A stretch of 64,000 nt of DNA from Eriocheir sinensis (GCF_024679095.1 NC_066531.1:5017901-5081900); one strand, 5' to 3'. Counted from the first letter of the stretch, positions 1-11,660 are shown. The notes: generated from the letters alone by a model not told the origin. Program-made: numbers and translations.

Positions 1-393
1 CACCACCATCATCACCATCATCATCACCACCATCATCATCACCACCATCATCATCACCACCATCATCACCATCATCATCACCATCATCACCACCACCATC
101 ATCACCACCATAATCATCACCACCATCACCATCATCACCATCATCATCACCATCATCATCACCACCATCATCATCACCACCATCATCACCATCATCATCA
201 CCACCATCATCATCACCACCATCATCACCATCATCAACACCATCATCATCACCACCATCATCATCACCACCATCATCATCACCACCATCATCATCACCAC
301 CATCATCACCATCATCATCATCACCACCATCATCATCACCACCATCATCACCATCATCACCACCATCATCATCACCACCATCACCATCATCAC
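1..393. repeat. (CAY)n trinucleotide microsatellite
   Basis: Continuous CAC/CAT triplets in irregular order run from the window edge to about 393. The array is probably longer, since it is cut by the window start. No coding signal is proposed; histidine-only reading frames are a by-product of the repeat. Confidence 0.97.
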
Positions 394-1903
394 CAAAAGG
401 AGGAAGAAGAGGATGAAGAAGAGGAAGAGGAAGAAGAGGAGGAAATAGAGGAAGAGGAGGAGAGGAGGAAGAAGAAGAGGAAGGAGAGGAAGATGCAGAA
501 GAGGAGGAAAAGAGGAAGAAGAAAGGAAGAGGAAGAAGAAGAGGTGGGGAGGAAATTGAGGAAGAAGCTAGAAGAGGAAGAAGAAGAGGACGAGAAGCTA
601 GGAAGAGGTGGAAAAGTATAGAAGAAGAGGAGGAAGAGGAAGAAGAGGAGGAAAAGGGAAGGGGACAATAAGGAGGAAGAAGAGGAAGACTAGGAAGAGT
701 AGGAAGAAGAGGAAGAAAAGGAGGAAGAGGATGAAGAAGAGGAATAGGAAGAAGAGGAGGAAATAGAAGAAAAGGAGTGAGAGTAGGAAGAAGAGTAAGA
801 GGAAGAGGAGGAAGAAGAAGAGCAATATCAAGAAAAGGAAGAAGAAGATGAGAAGGAAGAAGAAAAGGAAGAGTGAGAGGAAGAATGAGGAAGAAGAGTA
901 GGACGAGAAGCTAGGAAGAGGAGGAAAAGTAGGAAGCAGAGGAAGAGGAAAAGGAAAAAGAAGAAGAGGAAGAGGAGGGGGAAAAGAGGGAAGAGGGAAA
1001 AGGAGAAAGAAGAGGAAGAGGAGGAAGAAGAGGAAAAGGATGAAGAGGAGGAAGGATATGAGGAAGAGCAGGAAGAAGAGTAAGAGGAAGAAGAGGAGGA
1101 AATAGAGGAAGAAGAGGAGGAGGAGGAAGAACAGGAAGAGGAGGAAGATGAAGAAGAAGAGGAAGAAGGAAGGGAAGAGGAAGAAGAGGAAGAGGAAGAA
1201 AAAGAGGCGAGAAGCTAGCGAGAAAAGGAAAAGGAGGAAAAGGAGGAAGAAGAGGAAGAGGAAGAATAAAAGGAAAGAAGAGGAAGAGGAGGAAGAAGAA
1301 GAGCAAAATCAAGAAAAGGAAGAAGATGAGAAGGAAGAAGAAAAGGAAGAGTGAGAGGAAGAATGAGGAAGAAGAGTAGGACGAGAAGCTAGGAAGGAGG
1401 AAAAGTAGGAAGCAGAGGAAGAGGAAAAGGAAAAGAAGAGGAAGAGGAGGGGAAAAGGGAAGAGGAAAAGGAGGAAGAAGAGGAAGAAGGAAGAAGAGGA
1501 AGACTAGGAAGAGTAGGAAGAAGAGGAGGAAGGCAAGGAGGACGAGCAGGAAGAAGAGTAAGAGGAAGAAGAGGAGGAAATAGAGGAAGAAGAGGAGGAG
1601 GAGGAAGAACAGGAAGAGGAGGAAGATGAAGAAGAGGAAGAAGGAAGGGAAGAGGAAGAAGAGGAAGAGGCAGAAGAAAAGGAAGAGGAAGAAAAAGAGG
1701 CGAGAAGCTAGCGAGAAAAGGAAAAGGAGGAAGAGGGAGGAAGAAGAGGAAGAATAAAAGGAGATAGAAGAGGAAGATGAGGAAGAAGAAGAGGAGCAAG
1801 ATGAGGAGGAGGAAAAGAAGGAAGAAGAGGAAGAAGAAGAAGAAAAGAAGGAAGAATAGGAAGAGGAGGAAGAAGAAGAAAAGAAGGAAGAGGGAGAAAA
1901 GGA
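394..1903. repeat. Homopurine (GAAGAGGAGGAA)-type tract with higher-order repeat
   Basis: About 1.5 kb of almost pure A/G on the plus strand, with rare T or C. Inside it a longer unit recurs: landmarks at about 823, 896, 1098, 1117 and 1206 reappear at about 1300, 1375, 1574, 1597 and 1698, a shift of roughly 477-492 bp. It is therefore a simple repeat organised into a higher-order tandem of about 480 bp. Ser/Leu/Phe- or Lys/Arg/Glu-only reading frames across it are artefacts of composition. Confidence 0.9.
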
Positions 1904-2950
1904 TTTTATTTCTTGAGAGTTTCTTTTCACTCATTATTCACTATTGCTTTACACCATTGATTAGGTTCCAGTACTTAGTGTTCACGAGCGTTATTGTTGT
2001 TCAGAAAAATCAATACGATGCTGGCTATACGAGGCGAAAAAATCTCAAGGGGTCGGAACGTATAGGGTTCAGGGGCCACAACGGTCAAAACCGCTGACAC
2101 CGCGGGATTAGTGTTGCCCCAGGCAAGGTGCCTATATTCAGAACTAACATTACCCACAATGACCATCCTGCCAATCAGCAAACCCTGTATCGCGGAAGAC
2201 CATTGGCCTATCCCTCATGGATCCGTGACCAGCTCAAAAATTATGTTAATGGTGTCGGTGCGGTTCCATGGCAAGCTGATAGGGTTGGATAAAGTGTATA
2301 TAGTAAGTGACATACTGTAATTGGCGGTGGTTTTTCGTAAGTTTTAAACATTTACAAATGTAAAGAAAAACATTGTAAAACCGCAGTTGTAATTCAAAAT
2401 AATTTTTTGAGATGTGCCATTGCTTACTATCTAAAAATTGCGAAAAACCGCCGTCAATGGGAACCTTCAAACCCCGTTAAAACCCCTGACGTATGTTACT
2501 AACATCAGTAGTCGAACATCTTTGACATTTTATTGCATAAGTAGTAGGCTACATGGATTTAACTATTTCGATTTTTCCCCTGTATTATTTTTATTGTATT
2601 ATCATAATTATTATTAGATACCTATTATTATGAATGTTAAGTAAAACAAAAAAGGAATATTTTAAGATATTAATAACGATAACAAAACTCAATGACTATC
2701 ATCAAAACTATTATTCTCCACTTCTAATTAAATAAATATAATCCACTTCCGAAATAATAGGCTAACTAATAAATTATACAGTATAGGCTAGTCTTGGCGC
2801 GAGGCTTGTACATCTTTAAATCTAAAATTGTATGTGTTGTGTTATATATATTATGCAAATAACAAAAATGTTATAGTTCATGTCCTTCTAGCTCAGTATT
2901 TCACTTGCGAACACTACTTATGCATGTCATTTACTTTAGTTTCTACTTAC
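1904..2950. other. AT-rich non-coding stretch
   Basis: No conserved reading frame, repeat or RNA gene recognised. From about 2330 the sequence is AT-rich. It lies downstream (minus sense) of the MADF exon, whose GT donor is at 2949-2950, so it may be intron of that gene. Confidence 0.5.
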
Positions 2951-3294
2951 CGGTGACTGATAATACATCTGCCATTTCACGCAAGAGGGTGTCGCGGACA
3001 TCTCGATTTTGTAAGTCTGGGTGACCTTTTTGCCACAGAGCAGGTCGGGCAGGCAGCAACCCGATAAATTCTTCGGTGTTCATCTGGAAGGATGATGAAA
3101 AATGTAACGATTTACATGGCTGTGTGGGTCACTGATGATTGTGTATAGGATCAGAATATCACCAAATTAGCTTTTCTCAACATACGGCTATTATATATCG
3201 TTAAATTGTACCTCAACTGTGCACAATCTGGTCAGTTTTTGTAATTTTTCCTTCAGCAATAAAAACTTACCTTTGTAGATAGCTTCTTGGCCAT
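2951..3294 (-). CDS. MADF-domain (Adf-1-like) protein, first two coding exons (partial)
   Basis: Two exons read on the minus strand. Exon 1 (3294-3271) encodes eight residues, MAKKLSTK, and ends at a GTAAGT donor. Exon 2 (3083-2951) follows a pyrimidine-rich CCTTCCAG acceptor, encodes 44 codons plus one base, and ends at GTAAGT. Phases agree across the splice. Exon 2 carries the start of a MADF fold: EEFIGLLPARPALWQKGHPD, then Asn-Arg-Asp and Leu-Arg-Glu-Met, matching the family pattern of a Leu-Ile helix, Pro-x-Leu-Trp, and a His-Pro-Asp/Tyr turn. MADF proteins are sequence-specific DNA binders. The second half of the domain would be in a later exon that I could not find. The gene could be host or derived from a transposon accessory gene; a Harbinger-like element starts 167 bp upstream. 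Confidence 0.62.
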
Positions 3295-3460
3295 GTTGAT
3301 TGAATGGTGGAGCCGTGGAGGACCGCTAGCTGCGAGCTGCGCCGCTCTGCTTGAAGTGTAAACACCTAAGGGTCTGTACATTCAAAACTATGTAAAAATT
3401 AATGCCGCTACTAACCGCTCTGCTCTGCCCTGCTCTGCTTGTAGTGTGAACAAACCCTAA

Positions 3461-5171
3461 GGTGCGTTTACACTTACGCACTTTTTTGTTACGGCCTGTT
3501 ACGGCGTGGGCCGCACCAATGTCGCCCTAAAGTCGCAACAAAGCGTGCCCATGACGCTGGCGGCATCTGTTGCGGCGCGCCAAATCCGTACGGCGCCGCT
3601 CAGATTTTAAAACATTTCAAATTTTCGTGCGGTACCGTGCGGCTTGATGACGCCGCACGAAACCGTAAGCGGAGTGGTGCGGCCTCTAAACAAACCCCGC
3701 AAGAAACCGCACGGGTCCGCACGGGTCCGCGCCAAACCGTGACACGCACGGCCAAGAGCGGCTTCATGCAATCCGTGCGGGAGTGTTGCGGTGTGCTGGC
3801 ACGGCGTCTTGCGGCGCCCGTGCGAGAGTGTTACGACGTCTTCATACATGATTCATAAATCTTGCGGGGCCTGCGGGGTGCGTGCGATGTCCGTGCGGCG
3901 CCTTCCTAGGGGACTGTTGGGAACGTTGTCGTTAGGCAGAGTTGTGTCATGAGGGAAGTGTGCACGGTTGTTATTGATGGCCCTGGCCAGGGTGGTCATC
4001 TGCCAGGTACCTCCATCCCCAGCGCTTCCTTCTGCACCAACGTCGATGTACAAGAACTTGTAATTTGCATCGGAGAGGGCCATGAGGACGATGCTGTTGA
4101 ACTTTTTATAATTAAAGTACAGTGACCCTCCACCTCTGGGTTTTTTTATTGCGACATGCTTCCCATCCAGGGCTCCCACACAATTGAAGTAGTTCCACTT
4201 TGAGGCGAATTGTTGTGCTACGTTCTTCCATTCTTCTGGTGACTTGGGGCACTTCATTACTTCTGGTTTGTAGGTGTCGATAATGGCATCGCAAACTATC
4301 GGGATAAACCGGCATATGGAAGCCTTGGAGACTCTGAAGCTGTATTGGAGACTTGAATAGTCGTTCCCAGTTGCCAAGTGCCGGAGAGTGACCGCCAACT
4401 TAAGTCCCACCTCTTGTGCATTCCGCATTCTAGTATCTTCCTTCTTTAAAATGGGCGTCAGCCTCTCAACCATCTGGGTAGATGCGTAGGAAATTCTTGT
4501 GTCCTTCGGGGTCCTCTCTGTTCAGTTCTTGTAGCAGGTGGTCGTACATATAATTGTCGCCGTGTCAGCCACTCCCGACTCCATAACCGCCCTGCCCTGC
4601 CGTTCTTTCTTCGCAATCGTTCTGGTGGGTGTGGTACTGCAATACGTCTTCTTCTCCACTCGTAGACGACCTGGACTGCGCAAATACATAGTACAGCTGC
4701 CAAAAATCTCTGTCTCCTGGGGTGAGACGCACTGGATGTCCATACTGTATGCTGGCTGGCAAAAGAATGAGGCATGTGCTTGTCAGACCTCTATATATAC
4801 CCATGTGCAACAATCATGCATCGTTCCATGTCGTGCTTCATGCACATGTGCGATCACTCCGCAACAACACCGCAAGCTACCCGCAACAACACCGCAAGCT
4901 ACCCGCGACACACCGCAATCACCCGCAAGAGGCCGTGCCATGCCGTATGAAACCGCGCCAGCAAAAGCGGGAAACACCGCGCTACCGATGTGACACTGCG
5001 CTAGACACCGCAACATTACCGCAACAACACGCCGTAACACACCGCACGAAAACGAGGGACGCCGCACAATACTAGTCATTTTTCCTCTCACCGCGCCACC
5101 TCGCTTGCGTCTTTCGTGCGGCCCACGCCGTAACAGGCCGTAACAAAAAAGTGCGTAAGTGTAAACGCACG
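3461..5171 (-). mobile_element. Harbinger-like DNA transposon, 1.71 kb, perfect 55-bp TIRs, TAA target duplication
   Basis: Positions 3462-3516 are the exact reverse complement of 5116-5170 (55/55). The outermost bases (3461 and 5171) mismatch. TAA flanks both ends (3458-3460 and 5172-5174), the 3-bp TWA-type duplication expected for PIF/Harbinger. The TIR itself starts with an imperfect palindrome (GTGCGTTTAC then ACTTACGCAC with overlap). Between the TIRs are a broken transposase in minus orientation and GC-rich low-complexity flanks (about 3520-3850 and 4860-5060) built of CCGCAA/TTGCGG-like short repeats. Shared TIRs and an incomplete transposase suggest a deletion derivative. Confidence 0.85.
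3890..4700 (-). pseudogene. PIF/Harbinger transposase (HARBI1-like), frameshifted and C-terminally deleted
   Basis: The longest open part is 4473-3853. It contains the DDE_Tnp_4 core: the conserved Leu-Ala-Val-Thr-Leu-Arg-x-Leu-Ala-Thr-Gly helix, a Ser-Lys-Ala-Ser-Ile-Cys helix-turn-helix region, then GALDGKHVAI (first catalytic Asp) and VGAEGSAGDGG (second Asp region). N-terminal family sequence (LLQELNREDPEGHKNFLR) is visible at about 4530-4470 in another frame, and more upstream sequence (GRLWSREWL) in a third, so at least two frameshifts occurred. After residue about 180 the normal C-terminal part with the last acidic residue is missing and low-complexity sequence follows. It cannot be an active transposase. 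Confidence 0.82.
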
Positions 5172-5640
5172 TAAGTGTAAATCTACACCCTGTTATTAAG
5201 TGAAAATTTCTTAAGTTTCCAATTTTTCTCTGTAAATGTGTGTATACTTACCACTTCCAATAGAATGTATTTCCTTAAGATTTCAGTTCATTATCATTTA
5301 TATTTCCTGTGTAGTGAATATTTTCGTGATGCATAGTGATAAACATTAAAAAAAACATCATAAAAAAAACAAAACTCTCATATCAAGTAGCTAAGCATGG
5401 AATGAAAGATCAGTGTCTGGCAGACAATTCTGACACAAAATATTTCATTTAAATGCCATAGTTCTTTTTTTGTTATTTTTTTTATTTTTAACCATGAAAA
5501 AAGTTGATAAAATTAGGTTTGGAAAATTATACAGATGAAACAGTTTCATATTCATTTATTTTGCTGTGTGAGAATGAAAGACATTACATTCCTCTTTAAA
5601 ATGCAAAAGAAATGGTGAAAATAGGTGCATAAATAATGAA
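5172..5640. other. AT-rich spacer
   Basis: No reading frame or repeat recognised between the Harbinger-like element and the Mutator-like relic. Contains T-rich and A-rich runs around 5350-5490. Confidence 0.5.
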
Positions 5641-5649
5641 GTTATGTCC

Positions 5650-7499
5650 GGCGAAACAGAAAAAAGTTGAACTTTTCAGGAGAGGGTATTTAAAGTTTAA
5701 AACCCACCCGCAGCATAGTCACTCCTGTCATCAGTCTCTGTCTGCATTTTCTTTTTCTTTCTCCACAATGTCTCTCGTATGTTATCATTTCTTTCAAGGT
5801 ATGACTTATGTAAACTGGTAAATGGCTCCCCTAAGTCACTGATTATGGATCCTTCTTGATAGCCCACATTATAGTCCAGTACTGCTTGGGCTATAGCAAA
5901 CTCCAAGATGTTTTTGCTTGCCTTCTTGTACTTTGAGCAGTATCGCCAAATTCTAGAGTGCAGATGTTCATTTGGATTTTGAGTTTTACTTTAAGACAGG
6001 CTGTTAATAATTTATCTGTTGTCAGTCTCCTGTACTCCGCCCAAATCTTCTGTCGAAGTTCGGACGGTAGCACAAAGGAGACTTTCATGTTCTTAATGAG
6101 ATGGTGGGGTCTGGTTGTTGGCAATTGCTTTTGATAAAAACAATAGCTATTAGCTGACTTAGGGCACAAGCCATGCTGGGGTTTGCGTCAGATGATGAAC
6201 AGTGGAGAAATGAGGCATATTTGTCATTTCTCAATTCCTCAACTGTCCCACCAACATGACGACGTATTGCCGCAGAATAATACTTTAGCAGTTTGGAAAT
6301 AACAAAGTATGTCAATTTCCCCTATCCACCCAAAACTTTTACCCTTCTCGTTTTCCTGTTTTTGTATTAGTCTCACTAACAAATTGCTCTCTAACTTTCC
6401 TCAAGGATGGTCCTAATCTCTTTACCACGTGTTTTATACATTCTCCTTTTTCTATTTTCACCCCATCTTATGGTCCCATGCCATCTTTTTAGGTGCATAC
6501 AGTATTGTATGCAGAGCTGTCCCCATCAGAAATGAAAGTAGTGTAACGCATATTGTTTTCTCAACACTTCTCCTAAAGATAGCCAAGGCTGCTGCTGTTT
6601 CCATCCCTCCTGAACTGCCCTCATAATTTCGATGACACTCATCTTTGTGTGTTCATCCACTCTTGATATACATTTTACTTTTTTTGTTTCAGTTTAGTTT
6701 CTTTCTTTACATTGTTCACAAAATTTACTAATTGTCTCATAGTCGATGACACAACCAGTCTCTGCTTCAATAACTGCACCACTGCTAACTTACTAGTATG
6801 TCCTCTCTTCTGCCAACTCCGTCGTACATCACACTCACATTATAAATCCCATCTCCCTCTGGCACATAATGTCTCTTGACAGCTTCAACAGTTTTTTCTA
6901 ACACCGACTCCACTTTCGTTTGTACGACATTTATGACTTCTCTCTGCACTTTTGGGTAGCAACGTTGAAGAGGCTTCATGTTCATGTTGCCAAGAAGTTT
7001 ATTGAGATTGGACTGTCCTAATCCAACTTCCATACTGGAGGATACCATTGTTTTTGGTATTGGTGTTTCTTGTACAGTACTGTCATCACCACACGACTCC
7101 ACTTCAACACACCTCACATTCCAGCTCGATGTTAAAGTCCAGGAGTTTGTTTACATAGCGGACCTTTAAATTTTCTGCGTAACACTTCCGGCAGGCCACG
7201 CGACAGAACATGTGTTGTATGTGACTTTTCTTCAAAATAATGTTCTCGTCATCAACTGCCTCCCTTGTAGTTGGATATGGACTACACACTTCCAATTTTC
7301 TCCGCTTGGCAGCAGAGGTTGAGACAGAGGTAGGTGGTGTCCCGCTGGTGGTAGACGGTGAGGATCCAGAGGAGGTGGTATCAGGCATGGTATTAGGCTG
7401 GGTGTCACTTTGCTTTTCTTCCTCATGTTTCCGCTTTTGGATTTCTCGTGCTTCCACTAGCTGCTTTCCTTCTGTAGGACACGTTTTTAACCCCTCCAT
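5650..7499 (-). pseudogene. Mutator-like transposase-domain protein, multiply frameshifted
   Basis: Read from 7499 downward. The N-terminal part (7499-7104) starts MEGLKTC, has a Ser/Thr/Pro-rich linker, a basic AKRRKLE patch and two Cys pairs (CRKC, CEVC). The next frame (7117-6785) has GLGQSNLNKLLGNMNM and NVSVMYDGVGRR, matching the family motifs before and at the 'DGTW-x-RG' segment. At about 6770-6690 the 'TGCVIDYE...C..C' motif is legible. At 6315-5891 are the YYSAAIRRHVGG and CSSSDANP motifs with the following Cys-Pro and Ser-x-Cys block. At 5906-5697 is the C-terminal LDYNVGY and a final ...DYAAGGF tail. This order matches the invertebrate Mutator-like domain family. Several frame changes and stops separate the pieces, so it is a relic unless unseen introns explain them. 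Confidence 0.72.
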
Positions 7500-7504
7500 G
7501 TTGA

Positions 7505-7920
7505 AATGATGAAAACAAGCGGGAAGTGAGGAGAAGCATCAAGAATCGGAGAGGTTACGAGCGCCACCCTCCTCCCTCGGATCCTCTACAGGCACTGTCT
7601 GGCGTTACTCAGTGGAGTCAGCGGGTGTAGCCTACCCTTAGAGTTGCTAGACATGTCTAAAAACAAAATAATAATAAAAAAAAAGACCTCGCTATCAACA
7701 TTTTGAGTGTAATTCAGTTCACAAAATATTTTTATACGCATTGGGGTTGCCAGCGGCCGCCAATATTTTATCTATTTTATTATATATGAAAATTTAGGAA
7801 TGAGATACAAATATGAAACTTTGTGGGAGTATTGCCACCACCTAGGTTATACTTAGGATATCGAAAAGCGAAATTTGATAATGTACGAGAACATTCGAGA
7901 TTTCACCAGAGAAGATACCC
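7505..7920. other. Spacer without recognised gene
   Basis: Follows the start codon of the Mutator-like relic. Contains a short A-rich run near 7660-7685 and otherwise nothing I can name. Confidence 0.45.
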
Positions 7921-7921
7921 T

Positions 7922-8334
7922 TAAAGGCTCTTCGTCTCATTAGCTCTCCTCCTCTTACTACCAGCCTTTTAACTCTTAAATTCCGCCGCCATGCTGCTTC
8001 TCTTTCTATCTTTTATCGATATTTTCATGCTGTCTGCTCTTCTGAACTTGCTAACTGCATGCCTCCCCCCTCCCGCGGACCCGCTGCACACGACTTTCAA
8101 CTCATGCTCATTCCTATACTATCTAAACCCCTCATGCAAGAGTTAACCAGCATCTCCATTCTTTCATCCCCTTCACTGGTACACTCTGGAACAGTCTTTC
8201 TTCGTTGGTATTTCCTCCGGCCTATGACTTGACCCCACTACTATGTACTTTAGTGGGCGCGGCGAGTAGCGGGCTTTTTTTGTACTATTTTTGTTGCCCT
8301 TGAGCCGCATCCTTTGATGTAAAAAAAAAAAAAA
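7922..8334 (+). mobile_element. Family A LINE, 3' end (copy A1)
   Basis: Encodes the C-terminal tail of the family A reverse transcriptase in broken frame (matching the Leu-Pro-Leu-Lys-Phe-Arg-Arg, Ala-Ser-Leu-Ser-Ile-Phe-Tyr and Trp-Asn-Asn-Leu-Pro blocks of the longer copies). It ends with the shared 3' UTR (GAGTAGCGGGCTTTTTT and 'GCCCTTGAGCCG') and a poly-A run at 8321-8334. Strongly 5'-truncated. Confidence 0.85.
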
Positions 8335-8336
8335 TG

Positions 8337-9018
8337 AGCCTGACCGTGAAGTCACAGAGATAGTAGTGCAAAAGTCTCTTGTTCAGGCCATTATCCACAA
8401 TTTACATTCCTCCCCACATGCAGGCCACCCGAGGAAAGATAGGTGTCTCCACCAGGCTAGACTAGAATACTATTGGCCCACCATGCTGAAGGACATTCAC
8501 AATTTCATAGATAAATACCAGTCTTGTGCTGAAAACAAAGGTTCTTTAAAGTCACAGGTGCCTGTTCTAAGTTATCCCGTTCCCCAGGAACCATGCAACA
8601 CTGTAGCGATTGACTTGTTAAAACTGGGCCACTCACCTCAGAAGGCCACCAGTACCTTCTTGTAGCCATTGATCACTTTAGCAGGTTCTCAGTACTGGTG
8701 CCACTCAAAAAAAAATCAGCCAAAACAGTGGCGACAGCGCTAATTGATGAGGTGTTCTGCAAGTTCAACACACCAAAGGTGTTATTGTCGGACAACGGCA
8801 CGGAATTTAATAATCAAATTTTGCAGGAAATTTTCCGTCAATTCGAGATCCGTAAATGCAATATTGCTGCGTGTCACCCTGCTTCCAACGGCATGGTGGA
8901 GAGACAAAACAAAGATTATCCAACTCCTTCGTTCCCTGGTTTGCGATGTTTCTTTCTCCTAGCAAAAGTGGATGCCCCAAGTAGCAGCATCACTAAATTC
9001 TTCCTTACACTCCTCAAT
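8337..9018 (+). pseudogene. Gypsy-type integrase fragment (element Z, first part)
   Basis: A zinc-binding H2C2 region (HAGHPRKDRC, then Cys near SCAENK) is followed by the integrase core with LLSDNGTEFNNQI (second Asp) and HPASNGMVERQNK (catalytic Glu). The two halves are in different frames near 8660. Integrase would insert retroelement cDNA into the genome. Reading stops at 9018 where a LINE interrupts the sequence; the C-terminal part resumes after 11259. Confidence 0.82.
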
Positions 9019-11258
9019 TCTAAATAATTCTGACTGGACTGAAATCTCGGCGGAAACAGATATTGATAAATCTTGAGGGGCCTTCACCACAATATTGAAC
9101 AATGCCATACGCATATATGTACCCTATCGTAACAGACGTTCAGCTTTAAAGAAGAAACCCAAAGGAATAACGAAATTCAAAATAGCCTATCTCTTAAAAA
9201 ACGCGTATACAGTAGATACATATCATTTCAAGAGTGAGGCTGACAAAATAGAGTTGGACAGAATTCGCCGCGAAACCAAGAAATTAATAAAACGAAGCAA
9301 AAAAAATCTTGAAGAATATATAGCGGAAACGAGTAAATCTAATCCTAAAGATTTTTTAGCTATGTAAATAATAAAAAGTCACTCACTTGTGGTATCGGAC
9401 CGCTTGCTAATGATAATGGAAACCACACGAACGATGAAAATTAAATGGCTACAATCCTAAATAACTTTTTTGCATCCGTCTTTACCGACGAAGATTGTTT
9501 AACACCTCAACCGCCGGAGGTTAGAAGGACCGAAAAGATGTTAAGTGGGGTGCTCATCATAGAAAGTGACATTTTACGCACAATTGAAAAGATTAAAGTA
9601 AGCAAAGCTCCTGGTCCAGACAAAATTACCTCTAGGGTCTTAAAAGAAATCAAACATCAAATTTGTAAACCGCTCTACATCATATTCAATAAATCTTTAA
9701 CAGCTGGAACAGTTCCGTCGGATTGGAAACTTGCAAATGTCACACCAATTTTCAAAAAGGGGGAAAAGTCTCATCCAGGAAACTATCGACCAATTAGCCT
9801 GACATCGATTGTTTGTAAGTTAATGGAGACTATCATTCGCGACAATATGGTGAAATTCTTCGAAGAAATAATATAATAAATAATTCGCAACAAGGCTTCC
9901 GTATTAAACGTTCGTGTTTAACTAACTTACTTGATTTTTTTCATTATATATTTGAGGTCTTCGATGAAAGCAGATCAGTAGATATCATATATCTGGATTT
10001 TCAAAAGGCATTTGATAAGGTCCCCCACCAACGATTGCTCAGCACGGTATCTCGGGTAACATTCACAATTGGCTTGCGGACTGGCTCTCTGAGCGGAAAC
10101 AAAAGTAGTTCTAAACGGTGTTACATCTAACTGGCTCGATGTCAGAAGCGGCGTACCCCAAGGATCAGTGCTTGGCCCCATGCTCTTCTTAATTTATGTT
10201 AATGATATCGGTGATGGGCTCACTTGCAAAGTATCAAAATTTGCTGACGACACAAAAATTGCTAGTAAAGTAACTGCGACACTCGACGAAGAAGCTTTAC
10301 AATCAGATCTAGATCGACTTGTACGTTGGGCCGATCAATGGCAAATGAAATTTAATGTTGACAAATGTAAAGTGTTGCACATCGAAAAAATAACAATCGC
10401 GTTCGGTACGTAATGAATGGTAAACAACTTTCTGCAGTAAGTAAAGAAAAGGATCTTGGAATCACTATATCAAGCAATTTAAAGCCCGGTCAGCATTGTT
10501 CAGAGGTAGTTAAAACTGCAAACAAATTGGTTGGCTTCATCGGACGAGTCTTTAATAATAAATCGGAAAAAAAATACTAAAATTGTATAATTCGTTGGTT
10601 CAACCCCTCTAGAGTACTGTGTACAGTTTTGGTCTCCCTGTTACAGAAAAAACATAGAACAGTTGGAACGGGTTCAACGAAGAGTAACAAAGATGATTCC
10701 TAGGTTGAGAAATTTATCATACGAACAAAGGCTTAAAGAAGTAAATTTATTCAGCTTTTCAAAACGAAGAATGCGGGGCGGTCTAATAGAATTGTTTAAA
10801 ATGTTTATAGGATTCAGTGATATTAATGCGGAAGATTACTCCACAATTGATTGATCAAACAGAACAAGAAGAAATCACAATTTGAAGATAAGTGGTAAAC
10901 GATTATCGTCGCACGAAGCCAACCACTTCTTTAATCGAGTTGTTAATGTTTGGAACTCTCTACCCTGTGATGTCGTTGATAGTACAACAGTTACGGCCTT
11001 CAAGAATAGATTAGACAAGTGTTTTGAATCAACCAGCAACTAAGATATTACTCATTACATAATTTCCATGCAGTTTTTCCATGCTGCATGGTTCTTTTCC
11101 TTTCCTGCCAGCTTTGGCTGGAGGGATGAAGTGGGAGGAGCCTTTGCTGTCCTTCATCTTCCACCTTTGATTAGTTAGTTAGTGTAGCTTGTCACAAACA
11201 GCCTCGTCAGGACCGGCAGGTCTGCTGTTGTTTGTTCTTCCTTTGTGTTCATTTGTGT
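9019..11258 (+). mobile_element. CR1-like LINE ('LINE B') inserted in Gypsy integrase
   Basis: A 5'-truncated non-LTR element with reverse transcriptase only. Visible blocks are KAPGPDKITSRVLKEI, WKLANVTPIFKKGEK, NYRPISLTSIVCKLMETII, LDFQKAFDKVPHQRLL, GVPQGSVLGPMLFLIYVNDI, the catalytic KFADDTKI at about 10238-10260, and VQRRVTKMIPRLRNLSYEQR. Frames change near 9365, 9877, 10040-10160 and 10400-10660. The 3' end is a 10-bp repeat, TTTGTGTTCA twice. TCAAT flanks it (9014-9018 and 11259-11263), consistent with a target duplication in the Gypsy reading frame. Confidence 0.85.
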
Positions 11259-11660
11259 TCAATCAGCGACGCCCCATTTCGTTGTCATCGGACAGGACAA
11301 GAGGCTTCTGTACTCACTGTTGCTACAAAAGCGGAACCCATTTATAATTTTGATGATTATGTGAGACTCAGAGTTGCAGACTTCCAAAACATATAAACGA
11401 GAGCAACAAAATATTACTGAGTCCCAGGATAAAATGATCACTCAGCAATGGCGGACCACTAAAGATAAACTAATTATCCCTGGGAATGTTGTATTCAGGA
11501 GATTCAGGAGATTCAAAACAAACTCGCTCCACGCTTTGAAGGCCCTTACCGGGTCCTCCAACATGAAAGAGGAAACATGATTAAGTACGACACTTAACGT
11601 CGTACGGGGTCAAATCGTCCACCTCGACCATGTGAAGCGTCTCTCGTTCTTTTGATAGCG
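11259..11660 (+). pseudogene. Gypsy integrase C-terminal part (element Z, second part)
   Basis: The integrase frame interrupted at 9018 resumes here (ISDAPHFVVIGQDKRL), continues through a basic linker rich in Lys/Gln, and reaches the 'FEGPYRVL'-type C-terminal domain near 11530-11560 and LDHVKRL near 11620. Small indels break the frame around 11500 and 11590. Confidence 0.75.

Noticed and set aside
390..1934. Long Ser/Leu/Phe-rich or Lys/Arg/Glu-rich reading frames
   Set aside because: Produced by the homopurine tract; there is no codon or motif signal independent of the repeat.
4538..5075. Plus-strand frames across the Harbinger-like element
   Set aside because: Opposite to the recognisable transposase and made of short CCGCAA-like repeats.
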